The notes beneath the pieces were generated by a model. That model was not told where the DNA came from, did not search any database, and worked only from the letters and a program-made list of their open reading frames with translations. From positions 1 through 64,000 of the forward strand of contig NZ_JAAMRF010000007.1 of NCBI RefSeq assembly GCF_013522725.1: DNA of 64,000 bases, in the 5' to 3' direction. Source of the DNA: Stutzerimonas azotifigens. GTDB lineage: Bacteria > Pseudomonadota > Gammaproteobacteria > Pseudomonadales > Pseudomonadaceae. Each line of letters starts with the position of its first letter. The stretch's first letter is position 1. Both the position numbers and the translations under genes were made by a program. Below, in pieces: positions 26,008 to 35,496 of this stretch.

Positions 26008-26910
26008 ATGACCTCGAAGTACCCCACAATCGCCGATTGCGTCGGCAATACCCCGCTGGTGCGGTTGCAGCGCCTGCCCGGCGACACCTCCAACGTCCTG
26101 CTGGTCAAGCTCGAAGGGAACAACCCGGCGGGCTCGGTCAAGGACCGTCCCGCGCTGTCGATGATCGCCCGCGCCGAAGCGCGCGGTGAGATCAAGCCCG
26201 GCGACACCCTGATCGAAGCCACGTCCGGCAATACCGGCATCGCGCTGGCCATGGCGGCGGCGATCAAGGGCTACAAATTCATCCTGATCATGCCCGACAA
26301 CTCCAGCGCCGAGCGCAAGGCGGCGATGACCGCCTACGGTGCCGAGCTGGTGCTGGTCAGCAAGGAAGAGGGCATGGAAGGCGCCCGCGACCTGGCGGTG
26401 AAAATGGCCGCCGAGGGGCGCGGCAAGGTGCTCGACCAGTTCGCCAACGGCGACAACCCCGAAGCGCACTACGGCAGCACCGGCCCGGAAATCTGGCAGC
26501 AGACCGGCGGCACCATCACCCATTTCGTCAGCTCGATGGGCACCACCGGGACCATCATGGGCGTGTCGCGCTACCTCAAGGAGCAGAACCCGCAGGTGCA
26601 GATCGTCGGGCTGCAGCCGATGGAAGGCGCGTCGATCCCGGGTATCCGCCGCTGGCCGGAGCAGTACCTGCCGAAGATCTACCAGCGCGAGCGCGTCGAC
26701 CGCATCGTCGACATGGCGCAGGGCGAAGCCGAGCACGTGATGCGACGCCTGGCCCGCGAAGAGGGCATCTTCTGCGGCGTTTCCAGCGGCGGCGCGGTGG
26801 CCGCGGCGCTGCGTCTGTCGCAGGAGGTCGAGAACGCGGTGATCGTCTCTATCATCTGCGACCGCGGCGACCGTTACCTGTCGACCGGCGTTTACGACGA
26901 GCCCCGCTAG
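26008..26910 (+). CDS. cysM: Cysteine synthase B
   Basis: PLP enzyme making cysteine from O-acetylserine and sulfide or thiosulfate. The 300 residues carry the PLP lysine Lys45 ([11 protein letters not shown]), the substrate loop [10 protein letters not shown] (73-77) and the C-terminal [13 protein letters not shown] typical of CysM. I use the ATG at 26008 ([16 protein letters not shown]), 81 bases inside the longest open frame, because it matches the family N-terminus. As in P. aeruginosa it precedes rlmD, relA and mazG. Confidence 0.93.
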   Translation: MTSKYPTIADCVGNTPLVRLQRLPGDTSNVLLVKLEGNNPAGSVKDRPALSMIARAEARGEIKPGDTLIEATSGNTGIALAMAAAIKGYKFILIMPDNSSAERKAAMTAYGAELVLVSKEEGMEGARDLAVKMAAEGRGKVLDQFANGDNPEAHYGSTGPEIWQQTGGTITHFVSSMGTTGTIMGVSRYLKEQNPQVQIVGLQPMEGASIPGIRRWPEQYLPKIYQRERVDRIVDMAQGEAEHVMRRLAREEGIFCGVSSGGAVAAALRLSQEVENAVIVSIICDRGDRYLSTGVYDEPR

Positions 26911-26916
26911 ACATCA

Positions 26917-26936
26917 GGCGCGTCGTCCGACGCGCC
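26917..26936 (+). terminator. Hairpin after cysM, probable terminator
   Basis: GGCGCGTCG and CGACGCGCC form a perfect GC-rich stem, followed only by a weak CCCTTCATTT tract. It lies seven bases after the cysM stop, so partial termination before rlmD is likely. Confidence 0.5.
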
Positions 26937-26967
26937 CCTTCATTTGCAGAACCGGTAGTAATTGAAC

Positions 26968-28326
26968 ATGGCCAAACGTAGCGGCGGCTTGCGCTTCCAG
27001 CCCAGTGGCGGCGAGCGCAAGGTGCAGGTGCCGACCGGCAAGAAGCAGCGCCTGGAAATCGATCGCCTGGCCCATGACGGGCGAGGCCTCGCCTTTGTCG
27101 ACGGCCGTACCTGGTTCGTCGAAGGCGCCTTGCCCGGCGAACAGGTCGAGGCGCGGGTCCTCAATGCCCGCGCCCAGATCGTCGAGGCGCGCGGCGAACG
27201 CATCCTGGCCGCCAGCCCGAGACGCCGCGCCGAGCCGTGCCGACACGCCCGCATATGCGGCGGCTGCACCCTGCAGCACGCCAGCGAAGAGGATCAACTG
27301 GCGCTCAAACAACGCACCCTCGCCGAGCAGCTGCAGCGTGTCGCCGGGCTCGAGCCTGAGCAATGGGCTACGCCGCTGACCGGGCCGGCCTTTGGTTACC
27401 GGCGCCGCGCCCGCGTTGCGGTGCGCTGGGATGCCGCGGCCAGCCGGCTCGATGTCGGTTTTCGCGCCGGCTCCAGCCAGACCATCATCGCCGTCGAAGA
27501 GTGCCCGGTACTGGTACAGCCCTTGCAGTCGATCCTGCTGGCGTTACCTCAGGCGCTCGCTGGCCTCGACAGGCCGCAAGCGATCGGCCATGTCGAGCTG
27601 TTCAGCGGCACGGACGAGGCGGTGCTGGTGCGTCACACGGCAGCGCTGGGCGAAGCCGATCTGCAGCGTCTGGCCGAGTTCTGCGCCGCTCAAGGCGCGC
27701 AGCTCTGGTTGCAGGGTAGCGCCGAGCCGCAGCCCCACGACCCGTCGCGGTGGCTAGGTTATAGGCTGGCGCCCTGGGCACTGGAGCTGCAGTGGCAGCC
27801 TGGGGATTTCATCCAGGTCAACGAGGCGGTCAACGAAGCGATGGTGGCGCAGGCGCTCGACTGGCTGGCGCCACAAGCGGGTGAGCGAGTGCTCGACTTG
27901 TTCTGTGGGCTGGGCAATTTCTCCTTGCCGCTGGCGAGGGCGGGCGCCCAGGTGACTGGCATAGAGGGTGTGGAAACGATGGTGCAAAGGGCCCGCACCA
28001 ATGCGGAGCACAATCGGTTGGAGGCTGTGCACTTTTACCAGGCCGACTTGTCGAAGCCGCTTGCCGACGCCCCCTGGGCGAAGGGCGGCTTCCCTGCGGT
28101 GTTGCTCGATCCACCCCGGGACGGGGCGCTAGAAATGGTGAAACAAATGGCGAGTCTGGGAGCGCGGCGCGTGGTCTATGTTTCGTGTAATCCTGCCACC
28201 TTGGCCCGCGATGCGGCAGAGCTCAATCGCCAGGGCTACCGGCTCAGACGGGCCGGAATGATGGACATGTTTCCGCAAACGGCACACGTCGAGGCGATGG
28301 CGCTGTTCGAGAAGCCGGGCGTGTAG
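26968..28326 (+). CDS. rlmD: 23S rRNA (uracil-1939-C5)-methyltransferase
   Basis: SAM-dependent rRNA methylase with an N-terminal TRAM domain and a 4Fe-4S cluster. The cluster cysteines are visible at 91, 97, 100 ([10 protein letters not shown]) and about 179 (EECPVL). The SAM motif is [14 protein letters not shown] and the catalytic cysteine lies in [13 protein letters not shown]. 452 residues from ATG 26968; the TTG two codons earlier is an unlikely start. Next in line is relA, 89 bases on. Confidence 0.93.
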   Translation: MAKRSGGLRFQPSGGERKVQVPTGKKQRLEIDRLAHDGRGLAFVDGRTWFVEGALPGEQVEARVLNARAQIVEARGERILAASPRRRAEPCRHARICGGCTLQHASEEDQLALKQRTLAEQLQRVAGLEPEQWATPLTGPAFGYRRRARVAVRWDAAASRLDVGFRAGSSQTIIAVEECPVLVQPLQSILLALPQALAGLDRPQAIGHVELFSGTDEAVLVRHTAALGEADLQRLAEFCAAQGAQLWLQGSAEPQPHDPSRWLGYRLAPWALELQWQPGDFIQVNEAVNEAMVAQALDWLAPQAGERVLDLFCGLGNFSLPLARAGAQVTGIEGVETMVQRARTNAEHNRLEAVHFYQADLSKPLADAPWAKGGFPAVLLDPPRDGALEMVKQMASLGARRVVYVSCNPATLARDAAELNRQGYRLRRAGMMDMFPQTAHVEAMALFEKPGV

Positions 28327-28415
28327 TGGGTTCGTACAGGCACTGGCCTGTGGTTCAACCGACCGGCACACAGAACGCCGGCGAAGTCGGCGCATCCGCG
28401 CAGGGGAAGGTTTAG

Positions 28416-30659
28416 ATGGTACAGGTGAGGGCGCTTCAGCCGATCAACACCGACGGCAGCATCAATCTCGATGGCTGGCTCGATCATGTGCTGGGCATGG
28501 ATCCGGCGCTGGACCGCGAGGCGCTGAAGCAGGCCTGCGAGTTCGCCAAGATGGCCGAGCAGCAGGCCAACGCCGCGCAGAATCTCTGGGGCGAGGGTAC
28601 CTCCAGCTACCAGACGGGGCTGGAGATCGCCGAAATCCTCGCCGACCTCAAACTCGATCAGGACTCGCTCGTCGCCGCCGTGGTCTATCGCGGCGTCCGT
28701 GAAGGCAAGATTCCGCTCGCCGACGTCAACGAGCGCTTCGGCCCGGTGGTTGCCAAGCTGATCGAAGGCGTGTTGCGCATGGCGGCTATCAGCGCCAGCC
28801 TCAACTCGCGTGAATCCTTGGTGCTGGGCACCCAGGCGCAGGTGGAAAACCTGCGCAAGATGCTCGTGGCGATGGTCGACGACGTGCGCGTCGCGCTGAT
28901 CAAACTGGCCGAGCGGACCTGCGCGATCCGCGCGGTGAAGAGTGCCGACGACGAGAAACGCCACCGCGTCGCCCGCGAGGTGTTCGACATCTACGCGCCG
29001 CTGGCGCACCGCCTGGGCATCGGCCACATCAAGTGGGAGCTCGAGGACCTGTCGTTCCGCTACCTGGAGCCCGAACAGTACAAGCAGATCGCCCAGCTGC
29101 TGCACGAACGCCGGCTGGATCGCGAGCAGTACATCGCCAATGTCGTCCAGCAGCTGAAGGACGAGCTGGCCGCCACCGGCGTCGATGCCGACATCGACGG
29201 GCGCGCCAAACACATTTATTCGATCTGGCGGAAGATGCAGCGCAAGGGCCTGCAGTTCAGCCAGATCTACGACGTGCGTGCCGTCCGGGTGCTGGTACCG
29301 GAAATGCGCGACTGCTATACGGCGCTCGGCATCGTGCATACGCTGTGGCGGCACATTCCCAAGGAGTTCGACGACTACATCGCCAACCCCAAGGAAAACG
29401 GCTACCGCTCGCTGCACACCGCGGTGATCGGTCCTGACGGCAAGGTGCTCGAGGTGCAGATCCGCACCCACGCCATGCATGAGGAAGCCGAGTTGGGTGT
29501 CTGCGCCCACTGGCGCTACAAGGGCACCGACGTCAAGGCCACCTCCAGCCACTACGAGGAGAAGATCTCCTGGTTGCGCCAGGTACTCGAATGGCACGAG
29601 GAGCTGGGCGACATCGGCGGGCTGGCCGACCAGCTGCGCGTCGATATCGAGCCGGACCGCGTCTACGTCTTCACGCCCGACGGCCACGCCATCGACCTTC
29701 CCAAGGGCGCCACGCCGCTGGACTTCGCCTACCGGGTGCACACCGAGATCGGCCACAACTGCCGCGGCGCCAAGATCAACGGCCGCATCGTGCCGCTCAA
29801 CTACAGCCTGCAGACCGGCGAGCAGGTCGAGATCATCACCAGCAAGCAGGGTTCTCCGAGCCGCGACTGGCTGAACCCGAACCTGGGTTACATAACCACG
29901 TCCCGCGCCCGGGCGAAGATCGTCCACTGGTTCAAGTTGCAGGCGCGTGACCAGAACGTCGCCGCTGGCAAGGCGATGATCGAGCGCGAACTCGGCCGCC
30001 TAGACTTGCCGCCGGTCGACTACGACAAGCTGGCCGAGAAGGCCAATGTGCGCGCCGCTGAAGACATGTTCGCCGCTCTCGGTGCCGGCGACCTGCGCCT
30101 GGCGCACCTAGTCAACCTGGCCCAGCAACTCGTCGAGCCCGAACGAGGCTTCGATCAGCTGGAGCTGATCCCCAAGCGCGGCTCGCCGCACAAGCCGGGC
30201 AAGCGCGGCGATATCCAGATCCAGGGCGTCGGCAACCTGCTCACGCAGATGGCCGGCTGTTGCCAGCCGCTGCCGGGCGACCCGATCGTCGGCTACATCA
30301 CCCAGGGCCGTGGCGTCAGCATCCACCGGCAGGACTGCGCCTCGGTGCTGCAGCTGTCCGGGCGCGAGCCGGAGCGGATCATCCAGGTCAACTGGGGGCC
30401 GATCCCGGAGAAGACCTACCCGGTGAACATCATGATCCGCGCCTACGACCGCGCCGGGCTGCTGCGCGACGTGTCGCAGGTGCTGCTCAACGAGCGCATC
30501 AACGTGCTCTCGGTGAACACCCGCTCGAACAAGGAAGACAGCACCGCGCAGATGTCGCTGACCATCGAGATTCCAGGGTTGGATGCCCTGGGTCGTCTGC
30601 TGGCGCGCGTCTCGCAGCTGCCCAACATCATCGAAGCCAAGCGCCAGAGGGCCACGTAA
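28416..30659 (+). CDS. relA: GTP pyrophosphokinase RelA
   Basis: Ribosome-associated (p)ppGpp synthetase of the stringent response, 747 residues. In order: an HD-like domain that lacks the hydrolase HD pair (as in true RelA, unlike SpoT), a synthetase domain (YDVRAVRVLVPEMRDCYTALG, NGYRSLHTAVIGP), a TGS domain (VYVFTPDGHAIDLPKGATPLDFAYRVH) and a C-terminal zinc-finger/ACT region (MAGCCQPLPGD, AYDRAGLLRDVS). ATG follows a purine-rich site. It lies within the conserved rlmD-relA-mazG order. Confidence 0.95.
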   Translation: MVQVRALQPINTDGSINLDGWLDHVLGMDPALDREALKQACEFAKMAEQQANAAQNLWGEGTSSYQTGLEIAEILADLKLDQDSLVAAVVYRGVREGKIPLADVNERFGPVVAKLIEGVLRMAAISASLNSRESLVLGTQAQVENLRKMLVAMVDDVRVALIKLAERTCAIRAVKSADDEKRHRVAREVFDIYAPLAHRLGIGHIKWELEDLSFRYLEPEQYKQIAQLLHERRLDREQYIANVVQQLKDELAATGVDADIDGRAKHIYSIWRKMQRKGLQFSQIYDVRAVRVLVPEMRDCYTALGIVHTLWRHIPKEFDDYIANPKENGYRSLHTAVIGPDGKVLEVQIRTHAMHEEAELGVCAHWRYKGTDVKATSSHYEEKISWLRQVLEWHEELGDIGGLADQLRVDIEPDRVYVFTPDGHAIDLPKGATPLDFAYRVHTEIGHNCRGAKINGRIVPLNYSLQTGEQVEIITSKQGSPSRDWLNPNLGYITTSRARAKIVHWFKLQARDQNVAAGKAMIERELGRLDLPPVDYDKLAEKANVRAAEDMFAALGAGDLRLAHLVNLAQQLVEPERGFDQLELIPKRGSPHKPGKRGDIQIQGVGNLLTQMAGCCQPLPGDPIVGYITQGRGVSIHRQDCASVLQLSGREPERIIQVNWGPIPEKTYPVNIMIRAYDRAGLLRDVSQVLLNERINVLSVNTRSNKEDSTAQMSLTIEIPGLDALGRLLARVSQLPNIIEAKRQRAT

Positions 30660-30693
30660 GGCGCAAGGTCGGCGGTGTCGCCGGTCGTGTCAC

Positions 30694-30761
30694 GGTGGAT
30701 GGGTGAAGCGTCATCCACCCTACAATCGGCCTGACATCCGTAGGGTGGATGTCGCTTTTTA
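30694..30761. repeat. Paired GGTGGATG palindromes between relA and mazG
   Basis: GGTGGATG (30694-30701) pairs with CATCCACC (about 30712-30719), and a second GTAGGGTGGATGTCGC copy lies at 30740-30755. It belongs to the same family as the unit at 13345. A run of T follows, so it may also attenuate transcription into mazG. Confidence 0.6.
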
Positions 30762-30807
30762 CCTTCATCGGAACGCCGCTACGATAGCCGCTCGGCTAGA
30801 GGAATCC

Positions 30808-31650
30808 ATGTACCAACTCAACGACCTGTTGCACCTGATGGCCCGGTTGCGCGACCCGCAACACGGTTGCCCCTGGGACCTCAAGCAGGACTACGCCAGC
30901 ATCGTCCCGCATACGCTCGAAGAGGCGTATGAAGTCGCCGATGCGATCGAGAGCGGCGATTTCGACCACCTGCCTGGCGAGCTTGGCGACCTGTTGTTCC
31001 AGGTCGTCTATTACAGCCAACTGGGCAAGGAGGAGGGGCGCTTCGACTTCGCCACGGTGGTCGACGCCATCACCCGCAAGCTGGTGCGCCGCCATCCCCA
31101 TGTCTTCCCGGACGGCGATCTGTACGGTTCGACCGAGCTGCCGCGCCTCGACGAGGCGCAGATCAAGCAGCGCTGGGAAGCGATAAAAGCCGAGGAGCGT
31201 GCTGAGAAGGCCAGCGCCCCGCAGCAGCTGTCTTTGCTGGACGATGTGCCTGCCGCATTGCCGGCGCTTAGTCGTGCGGCCAAGCTGCAGAAGCGTGCCG
31301 CTGGGGTCGGCTTCGACTGGCCCGAGGCGCTGCCGGTGGTGGACAAGGTGCGCGAGGAGCTCGGTGAGGTGCTCGAAGCCATGAGCGAGAACGACCCGCA
31401 GCAGATCGCCGAGGAGATCGGCGATCTTTTGTTCGTGGCGGTCAATCTCGCGCGGCATCTCGATGTCGAGCCTGAGGCAGCGCTGCGCAGCGCCAATGCC
31501 AAATTCGAGCGGCGCTTCCGCTTCATCGAAGACACACTGCGTGCGGCTGGACAGTCGTTGCAGGACACCAGCCTCGAGCAGATGGATGCGCTCTGGGGCG
31601 AGGCCAAGAAAGCCGAGAAATCAGTGGCACCCGCCTGCTCTGGAGCGTGA
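30808..31650 (+). CDS. mazG: Nucleoside triphosphate pyrophosphohydrolase MazG
   Basis: House-cleaning NTP pyrophosphatase of 280 residues. Two all-alpha MazG repeats are visible, each with an EExxE metal site followed by GDLLF: LEEAYEVADAIESG with ELGDLLFQVVYY, and REELGEVLEAM with EIGDLLFVAVN. It starts at ATG 30808 (MYQLNDLLHLMARLRD) with AGAGG upstream; the longer open frame running into relA is not used. It follows relA as in other pseudomonads, fitting its known effect on ppGpp-linked stress. Confidence 0.93.
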   Translation: MYQLNDLLHLMARLRDPQHGCPWDLKQDYASIVPHTLEEAYEVADAIESGDFDHLPGELGDLLFQVVYYSQLGKEEGRFDFATVVDAITRKLVRRHPHVFPDGDLYGSTELPRLDEAQIKQRWEAIKAEERAEKASAPQQLSLLDDVPAALPALSRAAKLQKRAAGVGFDWPEALPVVDKVREELGEVLEAMSENDPQQIAEEIGDLLFVAVNLARHLDVEPEAALRSANAKFERRFRFIEDTLRAAGQSLQDTSLEQMDALWGEAKKAEKSVAPACSGA

Positions 31651-31738
31651 TAGCTCTGCGGATGGGTTGCTCCCGTCCCCCGGTCAGGCCCTACACTTGG
31701 CACCTACGGATTACCTTTCGGATTAGAACGAGTCGAAC

Positions 31739-32278
31739 ATGAGTCTTTCCCTTCGCGATCAATTGCTCAAGGCCGGACTGGTCAACGAAAAGCAGGCCAA
31801 GCAGGCCACCAAGCAGAAGCAGAAACAGCAACGGCTGGAGAAGAAGGGTCAGATTGAAAAAGACGACTCCCAGCGCGAAGCCGCCCTCAAGGCCCAGGCC
31901 GAAAAGCTCGCGCGCGACCAGGAGCTCAACCGCCAGCAGAAGGAAAAGGCCGACCAGAAGGCCCGCGCCGCGCAGGTCAAGCAACTGATCGACACCAGCC
32001 GGCTGCCGAAGCTGACCACCGAGGATTACTACAACTTCGTCGACGAAAAGAAGGTCAAGCGCATCTCGGTGAACAAGCTGATGCGCGACAAGCTCTCGTC
32101 CGGCTCGCTGGCCATCGTCCGGCATGGTGGCGGCTACGAAATCATCCCGCGCGATGCGGCCCTGAGAATCCAGGAGCGCGACCCGCGGCGCATCGTGCTA
32201 CTCAATACCCAGACTGAAGAGCCCGATGGCGACGATCCCTATGCTGCCTACAAGGTGCCTGATGATCTGATGTGGTGA
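31739..32278 (+). CDS. DUF2058 (YaiL-type) protein
   Basis: 179 residues. The N-terminus MSLSLRDQLLKAGLV and a long lysine/glutamine-rich coiled coil (about 20-80) lead to a compact C-terminal domain (NFVDEKKVKRISVNKLM, ERDPRRIVLLN). This is the DUF2058 layout seen after mazG in pseudomonads. The highly charged coil suggests nucleic acid or ribosome contact, but no function is established. Confidence 0.85.
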   Translation: MSLSLRDQLLKAGLVNEKQAKQATKQKQKQQRLEKKGQIEKDDSQREAALKAQAEKLARDQELNRQQKEKADQKARAAQVKQLIDTSRLPKLTTEDYYNFVDEKKVKRISVNKLMRDKLSSGSLAIVRHGGGYEIIPRDAALRIQERDPRRIVLLNTQTEEPDGDDPYAAYKVPDDLMW

Positions 32279-32339
32279 TCCGTGGCGAGTGCGGCTGATC
32301 CGGTTGCGCTCGTGCGTCTGGGTGGATTCGACAAGCAGC

Positions 32340-32361
32340 CCCTCTCCCTGCGGGGAGAGGG
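32340..32361. repeat. CCCTCTCCC hairpin, dispersed palindrome or weak terminator
   Basis: CCCTCTCCC and GGGAGAGGG form a perfect 9-bp stem with a TGCG loop. The unit CCCTCTCCC...GAGAGGGTTGGGGT is a common intergenic palindrome in many proteobacterial genomes. It lies between the convergent DUF2058 and permease genes, and no T tract follows. Confidence 0.55.
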
Positions 32362-32480
32362 TTGGGGTAAGGACCATAGGCGGCCCGGTAAATCTGGCTA
32401 CCGCTTCCTTTAGATAGGGACGAGGCATAGCCGGCTCGGCCGAACTGGCTCGCTCTGACCCTTGGGAGCGCTGCGGCCGT

Positions 32481-33860
32481 TCAGGTCCGTTGGGGTTCCT
32501 GGATGCTGGCGCTAATGGCGTCCGCCGTCTTTTCGCGGGGCAAAAGCAGATCCAGCAGGATGGCGGTAAGGCCTCCGCAGGTAATGGCCGATTCGAAAAG
32601 GTTCTGGACCAGCGTTGGCATCTGGTGCAACAGCTCCGGCTGCGCAGCGATTCCCAGGCCGATGCCCAACGAGGCGGCGATGATCAGCATGTTGCGCCGA
32701 TCCAGCTTCACCTGCGAAAGGATGCGAATGCCAGCGGCGGCAACGCTGCCGAACATGATCAGCGTCGCGCCACCGAGCACGGGTTTGGGGATCTGCTGGA
32801 GCACCGCACCGAGCAGCGGGAACAGCCCCAGCAGGAACAGCAGCGCGCCGATGTACAGCCCGACGTGACGGCTGGCCACGCCGGTCATCTGGATCACCCC
32901 GTTGTTCTGCGCGAAAGTGGTGTTGGGGAACGCTGAGAAGGTCGACGCGATCAGGCAACTGACGCCATCACCGAGAATGCCGCCGCGCAGGCGCTTGAGG
33001 TAGCTTGGGCCCTCGATCGGCTGGCGCGAGAGCATGCAGTTGGCGGTCAGGTCGCCGACCGTTTCAATAGTGCTGATGACATAGATCAGCGCCACCGGCA
33101 CGAAGGCGGTCCAGTCGAAGGCGAATCCGTAATGGAAGGGCATCGGCACGCTCACCAGCGGCAGGTCGGGCAGTGGCTGTGGGACCAGCTTGCCGCTGAA
33201 CCAGGCTGCCAGGCAGCCCACCGCGAGGCCGATGATGATTGCCGAGAGCCGCACCCAGGGTTGCTGCGAGCGGTTGAGCAGGATGATGGTCAGCAACACC
33301 AGGGCGCCCAGCGCGAGGTTGCGCGGCGCGCCGAAGTCATCGGCCTTGAAGCCTCCGCCGATGTCGGTGATGCCTACCTTGATCAGGCTGACGCCGATCA
33401 GCGTGATGACGATGCCGGTCACCAGCGGCGTGATCACCTTGCGCAACTGACCGATGAAGCGGCTCAGCACGATCTGCACGAAGGCACCCAGGAAGCACAC
33501 GCCGAAGATCATCGCCAGGATGTCCTCCGGGCTGCCGCCGCGACCCTTGACCAGCAGGCCGGCCGACAGCACCGCGCCGAGAAAGGCGAAGCTGGTGCCT
33601 TGCAGGCAGATCATGCCGGCGCCGATGCCCCATGGGCAGCGCGCCTGGATGAAGGTGCCGACGCCGGAGACCATCAGCGCCATGCTGATCAGGTAGGGCA
33701 GATGATCCCCGAGACCGAGCACGGCGCCGATCACCAGCGGCGGGGTGATTATTCCGACGAAGCTGGCGAGGATGTGTTGCAGCGCGGCGAACAGGGCCGG
33801 CAGTGGGGCGGGGCGGTCGTTCAGGCCGTGGATCAGCTCGGACTCGGCGGGTTCTTGCAT
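32481..33860 (-). CDS. NCS2-family nucleobase permease (xanthine type)
   Basis: 459 residues with about 12-14 membrane helices. The start is at ATG 33860 (MQEPAESELIHGLNDRP); the open frame further upstream is not protein-like. The NCS2 signatures are the N-terminal QHILASFVGIITPPLVIG, a TVGDLTANCMLSRQP segment in helix 8 and the NNGVIQMTGVASRHVG motif of helix 10. It imports xanthine or uric acid (XanQ/PucK relatives) with a cation. Nothing else in the neighbourhood concerns purines. Confidence 0.85.
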   Translation of the reverse strand: MQEPAESELIHGLNDRPAPLPALFAALQHILASFVGIITPPLVIGAVLGLGDHLPYLISMALMVSGVGTFIQARCPWGIGAGMICLQGTSFAFLGAVLSAGLLVKGRGGSPEDILAMIFGVCFLGAFVQIVLSRFIGQLRKVITPLVTGIVITLIGVSLIKVGITDIGGGFKADDFGAPRNLALGALVLLTIILLNRSQQPWVRLSAIIIGLAVGCLAAWFSGKLVPQPLPDLPLVSVPMPFHYGFAFDWTAFVPVALIYVISTIETVGDLTANCMLSRQPIEGPSYLKRLRGGILGDGVSCLIASTFSAFPNTTFAQNNGVIQMTGVASRHVGLYIGALLFLLGLFPLLGAVLQQIPKPVLGGATLIMFGSVAAAGIRILSQVKLDRRNMLIIAASLGIGLGIAAQPELLHQMPTLVQNLFESAITCGGLTAILLDLLLPREKTADAISASIQEPQRT

Positions 33861-34587
33861 GGCAGCGACCTCGAAAGCGGAACAGCGAAGAAGACGCAGG
33901 CTCGTTGTAGTGCCTGTCTCTGTGTCGCAGGGCTTTTGCAAGAAGCTGACCAGTTGCTTAGGTTTTTCAGCTGTCGCGTTGACGCGGCACCTCTGCATGC
34001 GCCGCTCTACGGGGCCTGGCGCCGTTCACCTCCCCGCATCCGGCCAGCGCAGCGGTTGGTCGCTCAGGGGCGGTTGCACGGAAAAGCTGCTCTCGAACGG
34101 GGCGGGCTGCCCACTTTTGTAGCGTTCCTTCGTTCATCCCTGAACGCCGAACGGGAGATCCGATGTGAAAAACTGGCCGAGCCTCACCTATGCGGCTTGC
34201 TCGGCAATGGCCGCGCGCCAAGAAGCTTTCCGTGAACGACCTGGCAGCTCCTGCTACGGCACCCCTGGAGTAGAAGCGTTTAGCGGCATCGGGCGCGGGA
34301 CATTGCGGCTACTTACTGCACACCGTTGCGGGGTGCTTGTTCATGTCCAGGGGGCAACTCCACCGCCATGCGCACGCGTCGCTCGCTCCTTCCCGCAGTC
34401 CATTGCCGAGACATCGGCTACCCCGCTCCCCTGAGACGCACCGAGCAGCCTGATTCATACCAGAGAGAGCCCGGTGCTGTTCGGTTGCCCCATCATCGAC
34501 GAAGAGAAGGGAATCTCTGGTGGTGGGAAGCCTCTATTGTAATGAACCAATCATTCCCGGCATGCGGTCGGGAATTGTGGAGGGCTT

Positions 34588-34776
34588 ATGACCAGCTTTC
34601 AAACCGCGCTATTTCCCAGCGATCTCGGGACTGCTGAGGAAGCGATGCTCGCGACCTGCCTGGAGATGACGGGCGGCGTGCCTGGTGATCCCGAGGAGCC
34701 AGGCGTACCGGATCTGCCCACCGAGCCAGGTGAGCCCATGGTCCCCGATCAGCCGCCACCCGCACCGGTGGCATGA
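34588..34776 (+). CDS. Proline-rich miniprotein, 62 aa
   Basis: Supported by a good ribosome site (GGAGGG six bases before the ATG), a strong terminator just after the stop and clean spacing. The N-terminal half is a short amphipathic stretch (MTSFQTALFPSDLGTAEEAMLATCLEMTGG). The C-terminal half is a P/E/G-rich tail (PGDPEEPGVPDLPTEPGEP). I do not recognise it. The 33861-34587 gap upstream is gene-free as far as I can see, so the miniprotein has a long private leader region. It could be a small secreted or regulatory peptide. Confidence 0.6.
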   Translation: MTSFQTALFPSDLGTAEEAMLATCLEMTGGVPGDPEEPGVPDLPTEPGEPMVPDQPPPAPVA

Positions 34777-34779
34777 CGG

Positions 34780-34805
34780 AAAAGCCCGCTTCTCGCGGGC
34801 TTTTT
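34780..34805. terminator. Bidirectional rho-independent terminator
   Basis: AAAAGCCCGC and GCGGGCTTTT form a 10-bp stem with a TTCTC loop, and T tracts follow on both strands. It serves the miniprotein on the plus strand and the phosphoribosyltransferase gene coming from the right. Confidence 0.85.
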
Positions 34806-34829
34806 CCATCCGACCTCTCGGCATCGATC

Positions 34830-35495
34830 TCAACCATCGGTGATCTGGCGGGCCGCGGCGAGCAGGGCGCACACCTCGCTGTCTTCCAGCTGTTCGAAAT
34901 CGAGGTAATGCTGGCCGACGCCGCCAAAAGGCTCGGGAGTAGCCAGGCAGATCAGCTCGTCGACCTCGCCGCGTAGCCGCTTCACCACCTCGGCTGGCGC
35001 CACCGGTATGGCGAGGATCACCCGTTGCGCATCCGACTCGGCAAGCCCGAGCAGTACGGCACGTACCGTCGCGCCGGTGGCGATGCCGTCATCCACCAAA
35101 ATCACCGTACGGCCTTCTGGCGACGGGGCCGGACGTTCAGCGCAATACACGCGGCGTCGGCGACGAAGTTCGGCCAGCTGTTCGTCCAGTTGTTCATCGA
35201 ACCAGGCGTCGGGCGGAGCGAGTCGTGCGAGCAGCGCCTCGTTGGCGACCCAGAGCGGCGGCTCGGTGTCGATCACCGCGCCGAGGGCGAGTTCGGGATT
35301 GCCGGGCGCGCCGATCTTGCGTACCAGCGCGACGTCCAGCTCGGCCTTCAACGCCACGGCGATTTCATAGGCCACCGGCACGCCGCCGCGGGGCAGCGCG
35401 AGCACCAGCGGGTCGTCCGCGGCATACGCCTGCAGCCGTTCGGCAAGGGCGCGTCCGGCGGCGCGGCGGTCGGTCAGCGGCAAGGCTGAGGTCAT
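34830..35495 (-). CDS. Phosphoribosyltransferase-family protein
   Basis: 221 residues with the PRPP-binding loop VILVDDGIATGATVRA at about 125-140 and an N-terminal ALPRGGVPVAYEIA segment. The type I PRTase fold is clear but the substrate is not. Members with this N-terminus are often annotated only as PRTase-domain proteins and are found beside erythromycin-esterase-like genes, as here. CAGGAG lies six bases before the ATG. The start almost touches the stop of the upstream gene, so the two form an operon. Confidence 0.8.
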   Translation of the reverse strand: MTSALPLTDRRAAGRALAERLQAYAADDPLVLALPRGGVPVAYEIAVALKAELDVALVRKIGAPGNPELALGAVIDTEPPLWVANEALLARLAPPDAWFDEQLDEQLAELRRRRRVYCAERPAPSPEGRTVILVDDGIATGATVRAVLLGLAESDAQRVILAIPVAPAEVVKRLRGEVDELICLATPEPFGGVGQHYLDFEQLEDSEVCALLAAARQITDG

Positions 35496-35496
35496 C

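Noticed and set aside
25625..26029. The 134-codon minus-strand frame as a real gene
   Set aside because: Only its last 38 codons resemble a protein (atpA), and they belong in the middle of a much longer gene.
28236..29927. A 563-codon minus-strand frame opposite relA
   Set aside because: RelA domains are clear on the plus strand; the opposite frame has no motif.
34165..34434. An 89-codon frame in the gap before the miniprotein
   Set aside because: No ribosome site and no protein-like composition.
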